From: Chaetoderma sp. LZ-2023a | Lineage: Eukaryota; Mollusca; Caudofoveata; Chaetodermatida; Chaetodermatidae | Assembly (NCBI GenBank): GCA_034401795.1 | Contig: CM067367.1 | Location: forward strand, 80,601,736 to 80,665,735 | Length of the DNA: 64,000 nt | Direction of reading: 5' to 3' | Shown here: in pieces, positions 20,223-30,614 of the stretch | How positions within the stretch are numbered: the stretch's first letter is position 1 | Layout of the letters: the number at the start of each line of letters is the position of its first letter | Made by a program: the position numbers and the translations under genes | The notes under the pieces: model-generated | Databases searched by the model: none | Told to the model about the DNA's origin: nothing | What the model saw: the letters and a program-made list of their open reading frames with translations, nothing else

Positions 20223-23159
20223 TTATTTTTTCAAAATCGACAAGGCGAGAGGATTAGAGGTGTCACGGAGATAATGGTCTGTAAAACTTGACTCACAGTG
20301 CCACTGAGCCACCGACATAATATCATCCACAGGGACCCCATTAAATAGGGCCGTGGATGTCACTACGCCGCGGACACTGTGAGCCTTGGCCACGTCAACC
20401 TGCTTCCCGGTGGCGGATTTATGGCAAAACTGAATGCATTCCACAATCCACCTGGAAATGGTGTCCTTAGAAGCCCTGCCATGGGGTTCAATATATGACA
20501 ACCATAACGCTGACTGGTCGGTGCGCCACTCCGCCGTACGTTGTTTGTACCGGCGCAGCGCCCAGACGGGACACCATGCTTTAGAATTAGGATCATATCT
20601 AGTTAAAGCAGGCAAAATAATAGGTTGACCTGGATATTTCAACGACTGATTTTTAGCCAAGAAATTAATCCTAGGTAGCAGCTTAAGGCCTTCCCCTGAA
20701 ACCACAAAACGGTCATCCTCGGCTGATAAGGCATGAATTTCACTCCTACGCCTAGCCGAGGCCGCAGCAATTAAAAACACAGTCTTCAGTGTTAATAGTT
20801 TCATAGAAATGGAACTAAGTGGTTCAAAAGGCTTATCACCTAGTACTTGAAGCACTAGCGATAAACTCCAAGACGGAATCACAGGTGGATTCCTTGGTCT
20901 TAGATTGCCCATGCCTTTAATTAATACATTTAATGTATTTACTTCATCACTTCCCCTCTTAGCCAAGCAAGGAATAACAGACATTAATGCTGACTTATAA
21001 CCAGCAATAGAGTTAGGCTTGAGGCTATAGGCATCATAGAGGTGACAGAGGAAATCAGCTACTACTTGAATAGATGAATCCATTGGATCAATACATCTTT
21101 TTGAGCACCATTCTGCAAATCTGTTGATTTTATAATTATATGCTCTGGAGGTTGACCCCCTCCTGGCTTTGGCCATAAACATGGCTGCTTGCTCAGAAAA
21201 GCCCTCCTTAATTCTAGATTCCTTGACAACATCCACGCAGTCAATCTGAACATTGACGGATTGTTGTGAAGGGCCTTGCCCTGGAAGATAATATCGTCCA
21301 TCAGAGGCAGAGGAACCGGATTGCAGACCAGAAGGTCCAGCAGATCCGTATACCATGATCGGCTTGGCCAATCCGGGGCGATCAGAAGCACTTGGCATTC
21401 CTCTTGTCTGATTTTCTGAAGAATTTTTGGAATCAGGATTGCTGGAGGGAATGCGTATGCATACATTCTCCCCCAGCTGATAGCTAACGCATCTGTTGCG
21501 AAAGCGCTTGGATCCGGAATCGGAGAGACGTACGTCGTCATCTTTGCATTCTTCTTCGTTGCGAACAAATCGATGTTGGGTTTCCCCCAATGGTCGAACA
21601 GACGATCCGCCACACATTGATTTAGTTGCCATTCCGTGGGTAAAACACTCATCCTTCGGCTCAATGAGTCTGCTAGCAGGTTTAACCTTCCCGGAATATG
21701 AACTGCTTTCAAGGTAATCTGGTGATCCAGACACCAACAAAGCAGTTTCCATGTCATCATACAGAGACTGGGCGACTTCGTTCCGCCCTGGCGGTTTATG
21801 TAAGTCACAACTGTTGAGTTGTCTGAACGAATAAGAACAATCTTGCCCTGAACTTTCTGTAAGAAATGTTCCAGGCCCAGGACTACTGCTTTTAGCTCCA
21901 GTAGATTTATATGTTCCTTTGACTGTTCCAGATTCCAAAGCCCTGATATCGTGGACTCTTCCAGGCAAGCTCCCCAGCCCTCCATCGATGCATCTGTATA
22001 CACAGTCACCTGAGGGTGGGGAGGGGTTAGCAAAACCCCCGGCAAGAGATTCTCTGTATTCAACCACCATTGCAGGTGGTGAATCAGAGGCGCCAACACT
22101 GACACATTCGAGTCCAGCGAACCTGTACTCTGGGTCCATTGTGTCATGAGAAATAACTGGATCGGCCGCCTGCGTAAGGCGGCCTGAGGAATGACTGGTT
22201 CCAATGAAACCATCAACCCCAGCATTCTCAAGTAAACCCGTGCCAGGACATGACGACTGTCGCACACTGACTGAATTAATGAGATGAGTTTCTGAACTCT
22301 CTCCTGAGTAGGATAAACATATCCTGTCTCTAGATCGAAGAACATCCCCAGGTAAACAAACTTCTGGGATGGAGTCAGCTCTGATTTTGGGAAATTGATC
22401 ATCCAGCCTAAGTCTGTGAGAGTTTTCAAAACAATCTCCAGATTGGCCGACAAACTTTCCCGGGTGTGCGCTTTCAACAGCCAGTCGTCTATGTACGTGT
22501 GGACTGCTATGCTTCTCCTGCGGAGGTATGCTGTGATCGCAAGAACCACACGGGTGAAAACCCGAGGAGCCGTGGAAATTCCGAAGGGCAACACCCTGAA
22601 TTCCCACTGTCTGCCCTGGAATGCAAATCTCAGGAAGCGACAGAAACTCCCGTGGATGGGGATGTGGAAATAAGCGTCCTTCAAATCTATCGACGCCGTC
22701 CACATCCCCCTCTCCAACCCCGCCAACACCGAGCGCACCGTTTCCATCTTGAAACTGGGCGTCTCGATGAACTTGTTCAATGGCTTGAGGTTGAGAATCG
22801 GTCTCCACCCTCCGGTGCGTTTTGTTACTAAGAACAGGGTTGAATAGAAGCCCGGACACCTTTGTGCCGGCTGAATAGCTCCCTTTTGTACGAGGGAATT
22901 TATCTCCTCCTCGATACACAACCTTTGCTCTGGATCTCTCGGAATGGGAGTCCAGACTGGCACTAGAGACAGTCGCGACGGCGGGCCTGTCATCCACTCT
23001 GGATGATACCCGACGGAAAGCCATCGCAAGACTAAACGGTCCTGAGTTAACCGTTCCCACTCTTGCATGTGGTCGGCTAGCCGGCCTCCCACCGGTCCAC
23101 CTAGGGACCGCGGTGGACACGAGCCATGCAAGAGCGGCACTGTCTCCGTCGCCATACAC
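20223..23159 (-). CDS. DIRS A2 tyrosine recombinase ORF with long N-terminal extension
   Basis: The C-terminal third is a DIRS tyrosine recombinase (integrase that inserts the circular cDNA). The core begins near 'YNYKINRFAEWCSKRC' and continues with 'PNSIAGYKSALMSVI'. Catalytic residues are visible: Arg in SARRRSEIHALS, HxxR in AHSVRGVVTS, and the nucleophile Tyr in FTDHYLRDTSN. The first 600 or so residues lie in a second frame of the RT gene and have no recognised domain; the frame is open without a stop for more than 2 kb. The true start is unknown, and the recombinase may be made from an internal start, a splice product or a frameshift. A3 has a 2-base deletion here, so only A2 has an unbroken copy. 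Confidence 0.88.
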   Translation of the reverse strand: MYGDGDSAALAWLVSTAVPRWTGGRPASRPHARVGTVNSGPFSLAMAFRRVSSRVDDRPAVATVSSASLDSHSERSRAKVVYRGGDKFPRTKGSYSAGTKVSGLLFNPVLSNKTHRRVETDSQPQAIEQVHRDAQFQDGNGALGVGGVGEGDVDGVDRFEGRLFPHPHPREFLSLPEICIPGQTVGIQGVALRNFHGSSGFHPCGSCDHSIPPQEKHSSPHVHRRLAVESAHPGKFVGQSGDCFENSHRLRLDDQFPKIRADSIPEVCLPGDVLRSRDRICLSYSGESSETHLINSVSVRQSSCPGTGLLENAGVDGFIGTSHSSGRLTQAADPVISHDTMDPEYRFAGLECVSVGASDSPPAMVVEYRESLAGGFANPSPPSGDCVYRCIDGGLGSLPGRVHDIRALESGTVKGTYKSTGAKSSSPGPGTFLTESSGQDCSYSFRQLNSCDLHKPPGRNEVAQSLYDDMETALLVSGSPDYLESSSYSGKVKPASRLIEPKDECFTHGMATKSMCGGSSVRPLGETQHRFVRNEEECKDDDVRLSDSGSKRFRNRCVSYQLGENVCIRIPSSNPDSKNSSENQTRGMPSASDRPGLAKPIMVYGSAGPSGLQSGSSASDGRYYLPGQGPSQQSVNVQIDCVDVVKESRIKEGFSEQAAMFMAKARRGSTSRAYNYKINRFAEWCSKRCIDPMDSSIQVVADFLCHLYDAYSLKPNSIAGYKSALMSVIPCLAKRGSDEVNTLNVLIKGMGNLRPRNPPVIPSWSLSLVLQVLGDKPFEPLSSISMKLLTLKTVFLIAAASARRRSEIHALSAEDDRFVVSGEGLKLLPRINFLAKNQSLKYPGQPIILPALTRYDPNSKAWCPVWALRRYKQRTAEWRTDQSALWLSYIEPHGRASKDTISRWIVECIQFCHKSATGKQVDVAKAHSVRGVVTSTALFNGVPVDDIMSVAQWHCESSFTDHYLRDTSNPLALSILKK

Positions 23160-23443
23160 ACCGGAGTGGTTCTTACCGCGGTAAGCGTCCTGTCAGGACC
23201 GATAACCACGCCCAGATCCTCGCGCGCCCCGCCCCGCCCCGCGCGCACCTTGGTGCGCGGGCGGCTGCCTGGCTGACGGCGCCTGAGGAACCTGCGCCCC
23301 CCTCGCTGCTGGCCGAATCGCACGCGGCCGAGGCCGACGCTGCGACGGTGGCTGGCCTCTGACTTGGCCAGCACCACCTCGAGCCTGGAGGGGACGATAC
23401 GCAGGGGCCGCGGCGCGAACGTTAGCACGACGCAGCACCTCAA
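21062..23443 (-). CDS. DIRS A2 reverse transcriptase/RNase H polyprotein
   Basis: 793 residues. RT motifs appear in order: 'GGWRPILNLKPLNKF', 'WTASIDLKDAYFHIPI', 'LPFGISTAPRVFT' and the catalytic 'HTYIDDWLLKA'. RNase H follows with 'VYTDASMEGWGA' (Asp), 'LLELKAVV' (Glu), 'IRSDNSTVVTYINRQGG' (Asp) and 'HIPGRLNLLADSLSRR'. A C-terminal region with 'KPNIDLFATKKNAKM', 'FPPAILIPKILQKI' and 'LLIAPDWPSRSWY' is typical of DIRS and sits where a methyltransferase-like domain is described; I see no clear catalytic motif there. No stop or frameshift is seen. The N-terminal 100 residues are Arg/Pro rich and the start is uncertain. It overlaps gag slightly in A3 and the recombinase frame almost wholly. Confidence 0.92.
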   Translation of the reverse strand: MRCCVVLTFAPRPLRIVPSRLEVVLAKSEASHRRSVGLGRVRFGQQRGGRRFLRRRQPGSRPRTKVRAGRGGAREDLGVVIGPDRTLTAVRTTPVCMATETVPLLHGSCPPRSLGGPVGGRLADHMQEWERLTQDRLVLRWLSVGYHPEWMTGPPSRLSLVPVWTPIPRDPEQRLCIEEEINSLVQKGAIQPAQRCPGFYSTLFLVTKRTGGWRPILNLKPLNKFIETPSFKMETVRSVLAGLERGMWTASIDLKDAYFHIPIHGSFCRFLRFAFQGRQWEFRVLPFGISTAPRVFTRVVLAITAYLRRRSIAVHTYIDDWLLKAHTRESLSANLEIVLKTLTDLGWMINFPKSELTPSQKFVYLGMFFDLETGYVYPTQERVQKLISLIQSVCDSRHVLARVYLRMLGLMVSLEPVIPQAALRRRPIQLFLMTQWTQSTGSLDSNVSVLAPLIHHLQWWLNTENLLPGVLLTPPHPQVTVYTDASMEGWGACLEESTISGLWNLEQSKEHINLLELKAVVLGLEHFLQKVQGKIVLIRSDNSTVVTYINRQGGTKSPSLCMMTWKLLCWCLDHQITLKAVHIPGRLNLLADSLSRRMSVLPTEWQLNQCVADRLFDHWGKPNIDLFATKKNAKMTTYVSPIPDPSAFATDALAISWGRMYAYAFPPAILIPKILQKIRQEECQVLLIAPDWPSRSWYTDLLDLLVCNPVPLPLMDDIIFQGKALHNNPSMFRLTAWMLSRNLELRRAFLSKQPCLWPKPGGGQPPEHIIIKSTDLQNGAQKDVLIQWIHLFK

Positions 23444-23553
23444 ACTGCTCGCGCAGCGCCCTCTGGTTATTCACCAGGGTGACCGTCTCCTGGAGGTGCC
23501 GACATCCCTCACCTCCAAAAAGACCAGGACCCGTCATAGGCGTACGCAGTAGC

Positions 23554-25242
23554 CTATTGTACAGGTCCTGAGACGGGCACAGATTGTCCAGGGCAAACGT
23601 GAGTCATACAGTCCAGCGCCAGGTTAATACCATCCTGGATGGCTCGCTGGACCGTGACCGGACTTGGCTGGCGCGATGCGGATGCCGTTACTACCCCCTG
23701 TAACAGCTGGGAGACGTGGGACAGAGCGGCAATCGAAGCCCTCCCACTCTCCTCCGCATCACGCAACGCGGAATTCGCCGAACGCAACGCGTTCGAGCAC
23801 AAGACCCCCGTGTCAGAACGGGAGCCTGGCCGCGCATCCTCACCCAAAGCCGCGCGGTCATCCACGCTGGGCTTGGGTACCACACCGTACCGCTGGTAAT
23901 CCAGGGGCACGATGCGACAACAACGCCTGGCCACCTCGCGAGGGGCCTTCGCGAGACGTCCACTCGACTTAATGGACGACTCCGCCGCCTTGAACATGTC
24001 AACGACATGCTCCGCCAGCGGCAGAGAAGGCATAGCGTTAGCAGTCGGTTTCCCAGCTAACCACGGCCTGTGGTCACGCTGGCTAGCCGACTGCTCCACG
24101 GGCAGATCAGGCCTAACGCTCACCAACCACTGGCAAGCGTCAGACCAATCCTCCTCCGTGGCTAACTGCGAGCGCTCTACAAGACGGGGTCCTTCGTCTT
24201 CCTCCTGAGCGCAAGCAGCAGAGCTTGACGGCGGGTACGCTGATACACCTGGCAAGCCAGGGAAAACATGCGGGCCTGACAGCACCGGCATGACCATATC
24301 ACTGGTTTGACCAGGAGCAGGCACCGTGGCAGAGCGCGGGGTATATACCGCCCCACCACGGGCCCGGCCAGCACCAGCAACACCCTCGGCAAGCCGAGGT
24401 ATGCGGTACCGCTGGCCATCAGCAACGCCCTGGGCCACCACCTGAGCCGCGGACTCTACTCCAGGGTGAGTAAAACCGTGGAAGAAGCCGCCTGTATTCC
24501 CCGCGAGGGGTGCACAAACGTCTTCATCCATGTCCACGTCGTCAGACGGCGACCCTAGCAGGTAATCCTCATCACCCTGGTCAGAAAGATTAGACCCCGG
24601 GTCAGCAAAGAGAGCTAACCCGGGCTGACCAGGAACGGTGCCATAGGAGGTACTGGCCACCGCGGCGTGCGGATACCTCTGGACTGATAAGCAGCCCGCG
24701 GGTTCCAGCGACAACCGTCCACGGTCCCCTCTTGGCGCGGCAATAAGCCTGCTGCCAGGGTCGTGGAACGCCCCCTCTAATGGGGCCACCTCTGAATCGT
24801 CGAACAACGGAAGCGGTCTAAGGAAAACCGATCCAGAGGCGGGGATTACCTGCTCCGAAGCCGATGATGAGGACAGTAAAGGATTTGGTCCAGGAAGCAT
24901 GCCACGAAGCAACCCTGGAACCAAATCCTTTATTGTCCTCTTCATCTCTCCCAACATCTCGGTCCGGAAGGCCTCCATATCCACCGCGGACGAGACCTTC
25001 CCCTTACCCTTCCTACTTACAACCTCTCGTTTCCGCTTCTTCTTCTTCTCCTCCTCTACCACCTTGTCCGTCGCCTGTAAGCAGCACAAGAATTCGGACA
25101 TTAACTCGCCCCCCCCAGTGCTTACATATGTCACAATTAGCCAAGGGACCACAAGGGCTACATTGATAGCAAAGATGAGGCCAGAACTTATCATGTAGAA
25201 AACGTCCACAGGACGCGCAACCCGGTCCCTGAAACAGGGCAA
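23554..25242 (-). pseudogene. DIRS A2 gag, damaged at both ends
   Basis: Most of the structural protein is open, for example 'AFRTEMLGEMKRTIKDLVP', 'EEDWSDACQWLVSVRPDLP' and 'HVVDMFKAAESSIKSSGRLA'. Two lesions are visible against A3. A net 32-base deletion near 23600 ends the protein early after 'LALDCMT', so the RG-rich tail is lost. An extra C in the C-run at 25109-25116 puts the N-terminal Cys/His cluster (about 25120-25228) in another frame. Gag of DIRS elements is presumed to package element RNA; the function here is by position only. Confidence 0.82.
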
Positions 25243-25248
25243 AGGACA

Positions 25249-26150
25249 AGGAGTATGAGCAAACTAGTTAAGCTTAGACACTCAAACCAACTCAAAGAGA
25301 AGGAAAACGATCATAAAGATCAATATACATCAGAAACCAGCATAGCGACTTGAATTGCTGATAAATACATAGCCAGGCTGATTATGACGTCATTAATCCT
25401 GTGACAGGAAAAATTCGATCCCAACAAAACATCCAAGTGCAAGGACGAATTGTATGCTGAATGGATACGTCGACTACACAACCATCAGATACATATAGAT
25501 AACTCTTTTCTGGCAAAAATGTTAATTATCTCCCTTTGCTTACTATAATTAACATCACCACATTATCAATAACTAGATACCTGACACTTTGTATAGACAA
25601 ACCATCCAACGTGACGAACCGGAGAACTCCACCATCTGCACGCCTCTTAACTCTCTACACCTCATGGGGAAGGAATTGGATCAAGAGGGCAAAGTGAGAA
25701 GACGTTTATACTAGGCCTCCAACTCACTGGACATAATTTTTCATTTGGTTAGATAACCTAACAGTGTTAGTAGGAAATGGAACCATGGTGGAGAGAAAAC
25801 TAACTCTCTGCTGCTGTGATGCCACCACCTAGCGTCATACAGACCTGTGGACATAAACAGAAAGAGAAATTAGCCTTAGGTAGCACCGAGTTGACATAAA
25901 CCAACTAACCAAGGCGCTTATCACGGTAAACGCGAGTCCCGGAAACACAATACACCGGGAAGAAAACTCGCTAATTTTACTAGAAGTCACCTGATTTAAA
26001 GGTCCTAAGTCCCCCTTTGGCGAAGTGATCCTTCCTGCCATCCAAATCAGTGACTATCACTCCAAAATAACACCACTTAAACAGTTTAAGAGTAAGAAAA
26101 AGCTTTTGCACAAAAAGACATGTGTGATCTCTCTGCCAATAATCTAGCAA
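25249..26150 (-). other. A2 5' leader
   Basis: Non-coding leader between the right ITR and gag. It contains TTTATGTCCACAG at about 25846-25858 on the minus strand, conserved in A3 at about 63933-63946, and a TTTCAG 3' splice-like site at 25229-25233 directly before the Gag Cys cluster. No in-frame ATG precedes the cluster. Confidence 0.55.
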
Positions 26151-26503
26151 AGAGGAAGTGCTAGTCTGCGCATGCGCGGTGGTGGGGCTGGCATCCGCCA
26201 GACTACGCTCTGACTCCCTGCCCAGTAGGGGCACCTAACTGTTTTAAATCTGAGTGTTTATTGAGTGAAAGCCAATATTTAGCAATATCAAAAGTATTAG
26301 GGAGGTAAGTATACTCTTGAAGTGAAAAAACTGGGTTCAGCTCTTACGCTAGATCATATTTCGTGAGTTCTGAATCGATCCCTCACACGGTTTTGGAGAA
26401 GATTTTTAAAGACATTTCTAAAAATTGGCCGAAATCCAAGATGGCCATCGACCAAATTGGCTGATCGGGTTCGTTTGAACAAACTTGAATCTCTATGCCT
26501 TAA

Positions 26504-27829
26504 AGTTCTCATCTATTCTTAAAAGATACATATCCTAGCTAAATTTATGACTATTTGTTACTTTATGGACACTAACTAAATTGGACTGTAGCCACCATAA
26601 TTGTTTGCATAAAACCATTCTCGTAAAGCTTATGCTAGTCATTCTTTTGCTGGCTCTCAAGGTGTGCGCATAGTAAGCATAGCGTAGTACAGTACTAGTT
26701 CCATATTTCCTATGGCGCAAATAAAAACAAATATATTTATAACAAGTTACTGAATGCTGTTGCTGCCTATAGCAGCAACAGCTTTCCGTCAAATTGTTGT
26801 CCAAATAATCAGCTGATAATACAATTGTCACTAGGCAAAGTTTTGATAACAATGTGCCTGAAAATCGTTGATAAAACAACTTTCAATCAAATAGTTCTCA
26901 ATAATCAGCAGGGCAGTCAATGTTGTAAGACCTGCTGAAGATATTTCGAGCAACTTTATTGAGAGTCATTTCTTACTCAGGCAGCAACAGCGTTGTCAAA
27001 TTTTTCTCAGAATAATCAGCGGGCTTACTTTTTTGTTAGCTAACAAATGCCTACACAATAAGTTAGGCCTATATGATATACGGAATCAAGACCCAGTCTC
27101 AGATATGCTCGAAAATTTGGTTCATTTCATTGTCAATCAGGAGGTAGGCGTATTATTCTATTCACGGTAGGCATGTCAGAGGATATCGTGCATGTGCTGG
27201 TGGACTGCTTGATCTTTCATATATAGCCCTAACTAATTGTGTATGCACTTGCTCACAAACAAAACAGCAATTCCGCTGATTATTCTGAGAAAAATTTGAC
27301 AATGTCAATAAAGTTGCGCGAAATATCTTCAGCAAGTCGTACAACGTTGACTACACTGCTGATTATTTTGAGAACAATTTGATTTAAAGTTGTTGTGTCA
27401 ACAATTTTCAGACAAATTGTTATCAAATCTTTATCTAGTGACAATTGTATTATCAACTGATTATATTGACAACAATCTGATGGAAAGTTGCTGCTGCTAT
27501 AGGCAGCATCAGTTTTCAGTAAACTTGTTATAAACATATTTGTTGTCACTTGCACCATAGGAAATATACACAGCTGGTATTGAACTATGCTATGCACATC
27601 TATGCTCTCACCTTTAAAGCCAGCAGAAGAATGACTAGCATTATCTTTACGAGAATGGTTTTATACGAACAATTGCTCACCGGCGAAGACAATAGAGTGT
27701 GAAATAATGGCGCCAGCAAATATCTATCTAAAATGGCGGCTACAGTTCTAGTTAGTTAAAGTATCCATAAATTAACAAATAGTCATACATTTAGCTAGGA
27801 TATGTATCTATTAAGAATAGATGAGAACT
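26504..27829. mobile_element. TTAA-flanked foldback element, 1.33 kb
   Basis: It begins AGTTCTCATCTATTCTTAA and ends with the complement, ATGAGAACT. TTAA lies directly on both sides (26500-26503 and 27830-27833), consistent with a 4-bp target duplication in the R2 sequence ATGCC/TTAA/GGATGC. The two arms stay complementary for about 500-570 bp each, with an extra ~80 bp in the right arm, so the element can fold into a very long hairpin. It has no transposase. The TTAA target suggests mobilisation by a piggyBac-type enzyme (inference). Confidence 0.82.
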
Positions 27830-28234
27830 TTAAGGATGCTACGTCAACCAAGATGGCCGTCGAACCATTTCACCAATCAAGTTTCCCTGAACAAACTTGG
27901 TTGAGCTCTCGCCCTGGATAATATTTCATGAGGTTTCCATCAAACCCTCAAGACGAATCTAAAAATCAGCTAAAATCCAATCCCTCAAGCGGTTTCAGAG
28001 AGGATTTTTAAAGACGTTTCCAAAAATCGGTTTCCTTTGTACAAACTTGGACCCCTATGCCATAAGGATGCTTCCTCCCAAATATAATTGAAATCATCGC
28101 AGCGGTTTTTGAGAAGTCATTTTAAAGGAAAAGTTGACGGATGGATGGATGAAGGACGGACACACAGCGGACAGTCGCCACGACATAAGCTCACTTGGCC
28201 TTTCAGGCCAGGTGAGCTAATAATTATACACATA

Positions 28235-28335
28235 AGCCATTGAATATTTTGAAAATAATTTGACTGGGAGCTGTTGCTGCCCATAGCATCAACAGTTCCC
28301 AGCCAAATCAGATTCAAAATATTCAACAGAATGTT
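28235..28335. repeat. Short palindromic repeat, 'TTGAATATTTTGAAAATAAT' type
   Basis: Inverted arms around TGCTGCCCATAGCATCA. Same family as 15985-16095. Confidence 0.7.
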
Positions 28336-28626
28336 TAACAAATTGTGAATTCATCAGACTCAAAAAAGTATCCACTTTTGTTTCTAGGAGAATTGTTAAT
28401 ACTTACCAGATGTACTATTATCATAATGTCTATTATCCAGTCTAGCTCCAAAATAAACAATTAAAACTCCGCAATCTCCATGGTCCTGCCCATACTGTGC
28501 CCGGGAATTACCATAGCCTCCAGGTACCGAGTCAATTCCTAACAACAGTCAGATTCGTCTTATATTTGTCTTGACAAACAGCAAAAGCAGCTCAGCCTCA
28601 CCTCAGCGGGGGCAGCTGAAGCAGGC

Positions 28627-28730
28627 CATAGTACATCTGGTACGTATTAACAATTCTCATAGAAACAAAAGCGGATGTTTTTTTTATTCTACTTCGAATA
28701 ATACTTACCAGATGTACTATTATGATAAAC
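28627..28730. repeat. Internal complementary region of DIRS B1
   Basis: It holds ATAGAAACAAAAGCGGATG joined to ATTCTACTTCGAATAATACTT, the complements of the two B termini. GTACATCTGGTACGTATT and AATACTTACCAGATGTAC flank it; the first donor-like site is altered (GTACGT). Confidence 0.8.
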
Positions 28731-29157
28731 TCCGGATTTCGATAGCCAAGAAACTCTGGTGGAAGGAGGTGAGGCTCGAAACAGCTCTAAACTACCATCC
28801 GACAGAGAAGGTTGTGAAGATGGAACCCCAGCTTACGCTTGGGTTCCACCATCTGACTCATAGAGTGCTAACCTTCCATGGTCTACACCACGCTCCCCCC
28901 TCATTTGTTCGCACAAAGAACAGAGGGCTGTCAAAGGGGAAGAAACACCCACCAAACATGTGTCAGCCTGAAGTATCAGCTAGGGCAGTCCAGGAGAGTG
29001 CAAAAAAGCTACTACAACCTCTAATTTTGAAAAAAATCAGTATATCGATTAGATTTTCAAATTTGAATGAGTCCATTGTCTGTTGCAATGAATAAGATAC
29101 TCTTGACCCAGAATTTTACCTAAACAGTCTGGGAATTCGACTGTAAGCAAATTAATA

Positions 29158-30614
29158 TTAGTCACTTAAACTAAGAAAACTCACCATTTTGAGTGCTTGG
29201 TCTTTCTTGATCATCGCAGGAGCTTCGCCCAATCCATGGTTGTTCATCACCCATGCCAGTGCCTGTGGAAGAACCCTACGACGTGTGCGTAAACAGTGGT
29301 CGGACGTGGTGCGCTGGACATAACGCAAGGGTAGAAATGACGACTCGGCATGCCATTGTGCTACAGACATCACCTCCTCTAAAGAGACATCCTTATAACG
29401 GGCCAATGCTGCTGCTAGTGCTCGGACTTGATAGGCGTTCGCATGATCAATCTGCTTTCCTGTTGCGATTTTATGCGACATCTGAATAGCATCGACTATC
29501 CAACGAGAAATGGTGTCTTTCGAGGCCCGAAGATGAGGAGCTTTGAGACATAACCACAGAGATTTTGGGTCATCTCTCCACTCCTCAGTACATTTTTTAT
29601 ACCTCTTCAGACATCTGACAGGACACCAAGCAGAGGAGCTTGGGTCATGTCCAACTAAACTTGGCAAATTGATCGGCTATCCTGGATATTTAAGTGACTG
29701 ATTCTTTGCCACGAAACAAAGATGCGGTAATTATCTTAGACCTTCACTCGTAATGACAAAATGGTCTTGTTCGGCAGAAAGCGCATGAATTTCGTTTCTC
29801 TTCGCCGATGCTGCTGCAACCAAGAAAACTGACTTACTAGTTAACAGTTTAATATCTACAGATCTAATTGGTTCAAAGGGACCAGGCCCTAAAACCTGTA
29901 GAACAAGATAGATTCCATGCTGGGATAGGAATTGGCTGTCTAGGTCACAGAATGCTCATTCCTTTAATAACTTCATTTAAAGTGTTGTTCTCCACTAACA
30001 CAGTGGCCAGACTGGGAATGACTGAAGCCAATGCAGACTTATATGCTGCTAGGGTTGAAGGTACTAGTGTGTCAACCTCGTACAAATGACAGATAAAATC
30101 TGCTACGTGTTGAACGGATGCAGAAAATGGATTAATATCTCTTCCCTTACACCACTCTGCAAATTTGTTGATTCTATTATTATGTTCTAGTGGTTGACCC
30201 CCCTTCTAGCTGAAGCGACAAACATCTCTGCTTGCTCAGAAAAGCCACCCTCAATTGCTCGCTGCTTGATAACATCCACGGAGTCAATTGGAACATTTCC
30301 GGTCTGTCGTGGAGATACAGACCTTTGTTCTGAAAAATCAGATCCCTCTGTCTGGAAGAGGAATTGGATTGCAAACCAGAAGGTCCAGCAGATCCGTAAA
30401 CCATGATCAGCCTGGCCAATGAAGAGCGATCAGTAATACTTGGCATATGCCCTCTCTTATCTTTGCCAGAACCTTTGGGATGAGAATCGTTGGAGGATAC
30501 GCGTACATTCCTTTCCAACTTATCGCCAGTGTGTCTACTGCTAGAGCTAGCGGGTCGAGGATTGGTGACATGTATGTGACCATTTGCGTTTCCTTTCATA
30601 CTAAATAGATCCAC
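29158..30614 (-). pseudogene. B1 tyrosine recombinase remnant
   Basis: Segment 29158-29667 encodes 'SKDTISRWIVDAIQMSHKIA' and the HxxR-like 'AYQVRALAAA' (His is replaced by Tyr), then 'MSVAQWHAESSF' followed by a frameshift before the nucleophile Tyr. Upstream pieces lie around 29700-30200. The enzyme is inactive. Confidence 0.78.

Larger units (their letters stand above)
19306..26330 (-). mobile_element. DIRS family A copy A2, nearly intact
   Basis: About 7.0 kb. The left ITR (19306-19500) and right ITR (26150-26330) are almost perfectly complementary over about 180 bp, and the ICR is at 19590-19690. Coding order on the minus strand is gag (damaged), RT/RNase H/C-terminal domain (intact, 793 residues) and tyrosine recombinase (intact, overlapping). 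No target-site duplication is obvious, as expected for recombinase-mediated insertion; an AAAC sequence is shared by both borders. It interrupts an R2 repeat and lies in the 18-kb INTS8 intron in gene orientation. It is nearly identical to A3, so both are recent. Confidence 0.93.
18072..28205 (+). repeat. R2 interspersed repeat, split by two later insertions
   Basis: Pieces 18072-19305, 26331-26503 and 27830-28205 form one continuous repeat when the DIRS A2 element and the foldback element are removed. It begins with ACAAGAGGCCCAAGGGGCC and ends with GGCCAGGTGAGCTAATAATT. Modules contain CAAGATGGCC, AATTTGGCCAATCAAG and AAACTTGG. It is the oldest layer of this nest. Confidence 0.75.

Noticed and set aside
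20223..23159. A novel 978-residue Ser/Pro-rich protein
   Set aside because: Most of it is the second frame of the DIRS reverse transcriptase gene; only the C-terminal recombinase part is recognisable. It is reported as a recombinase ORF with an extension, not as a new protein.
23639..24558. Plus-strand frames opposite DIRS gag and RT
   Set aside because: They mirror high-GC coding sequence on the minus strand, recur only where the real genes are, and have no domains.
28571..29095. 174-residue plus-strand frame
   Set aside because: It spans the ICR and 3' non-coding region of DIRS B1 and has no counterpart domain.
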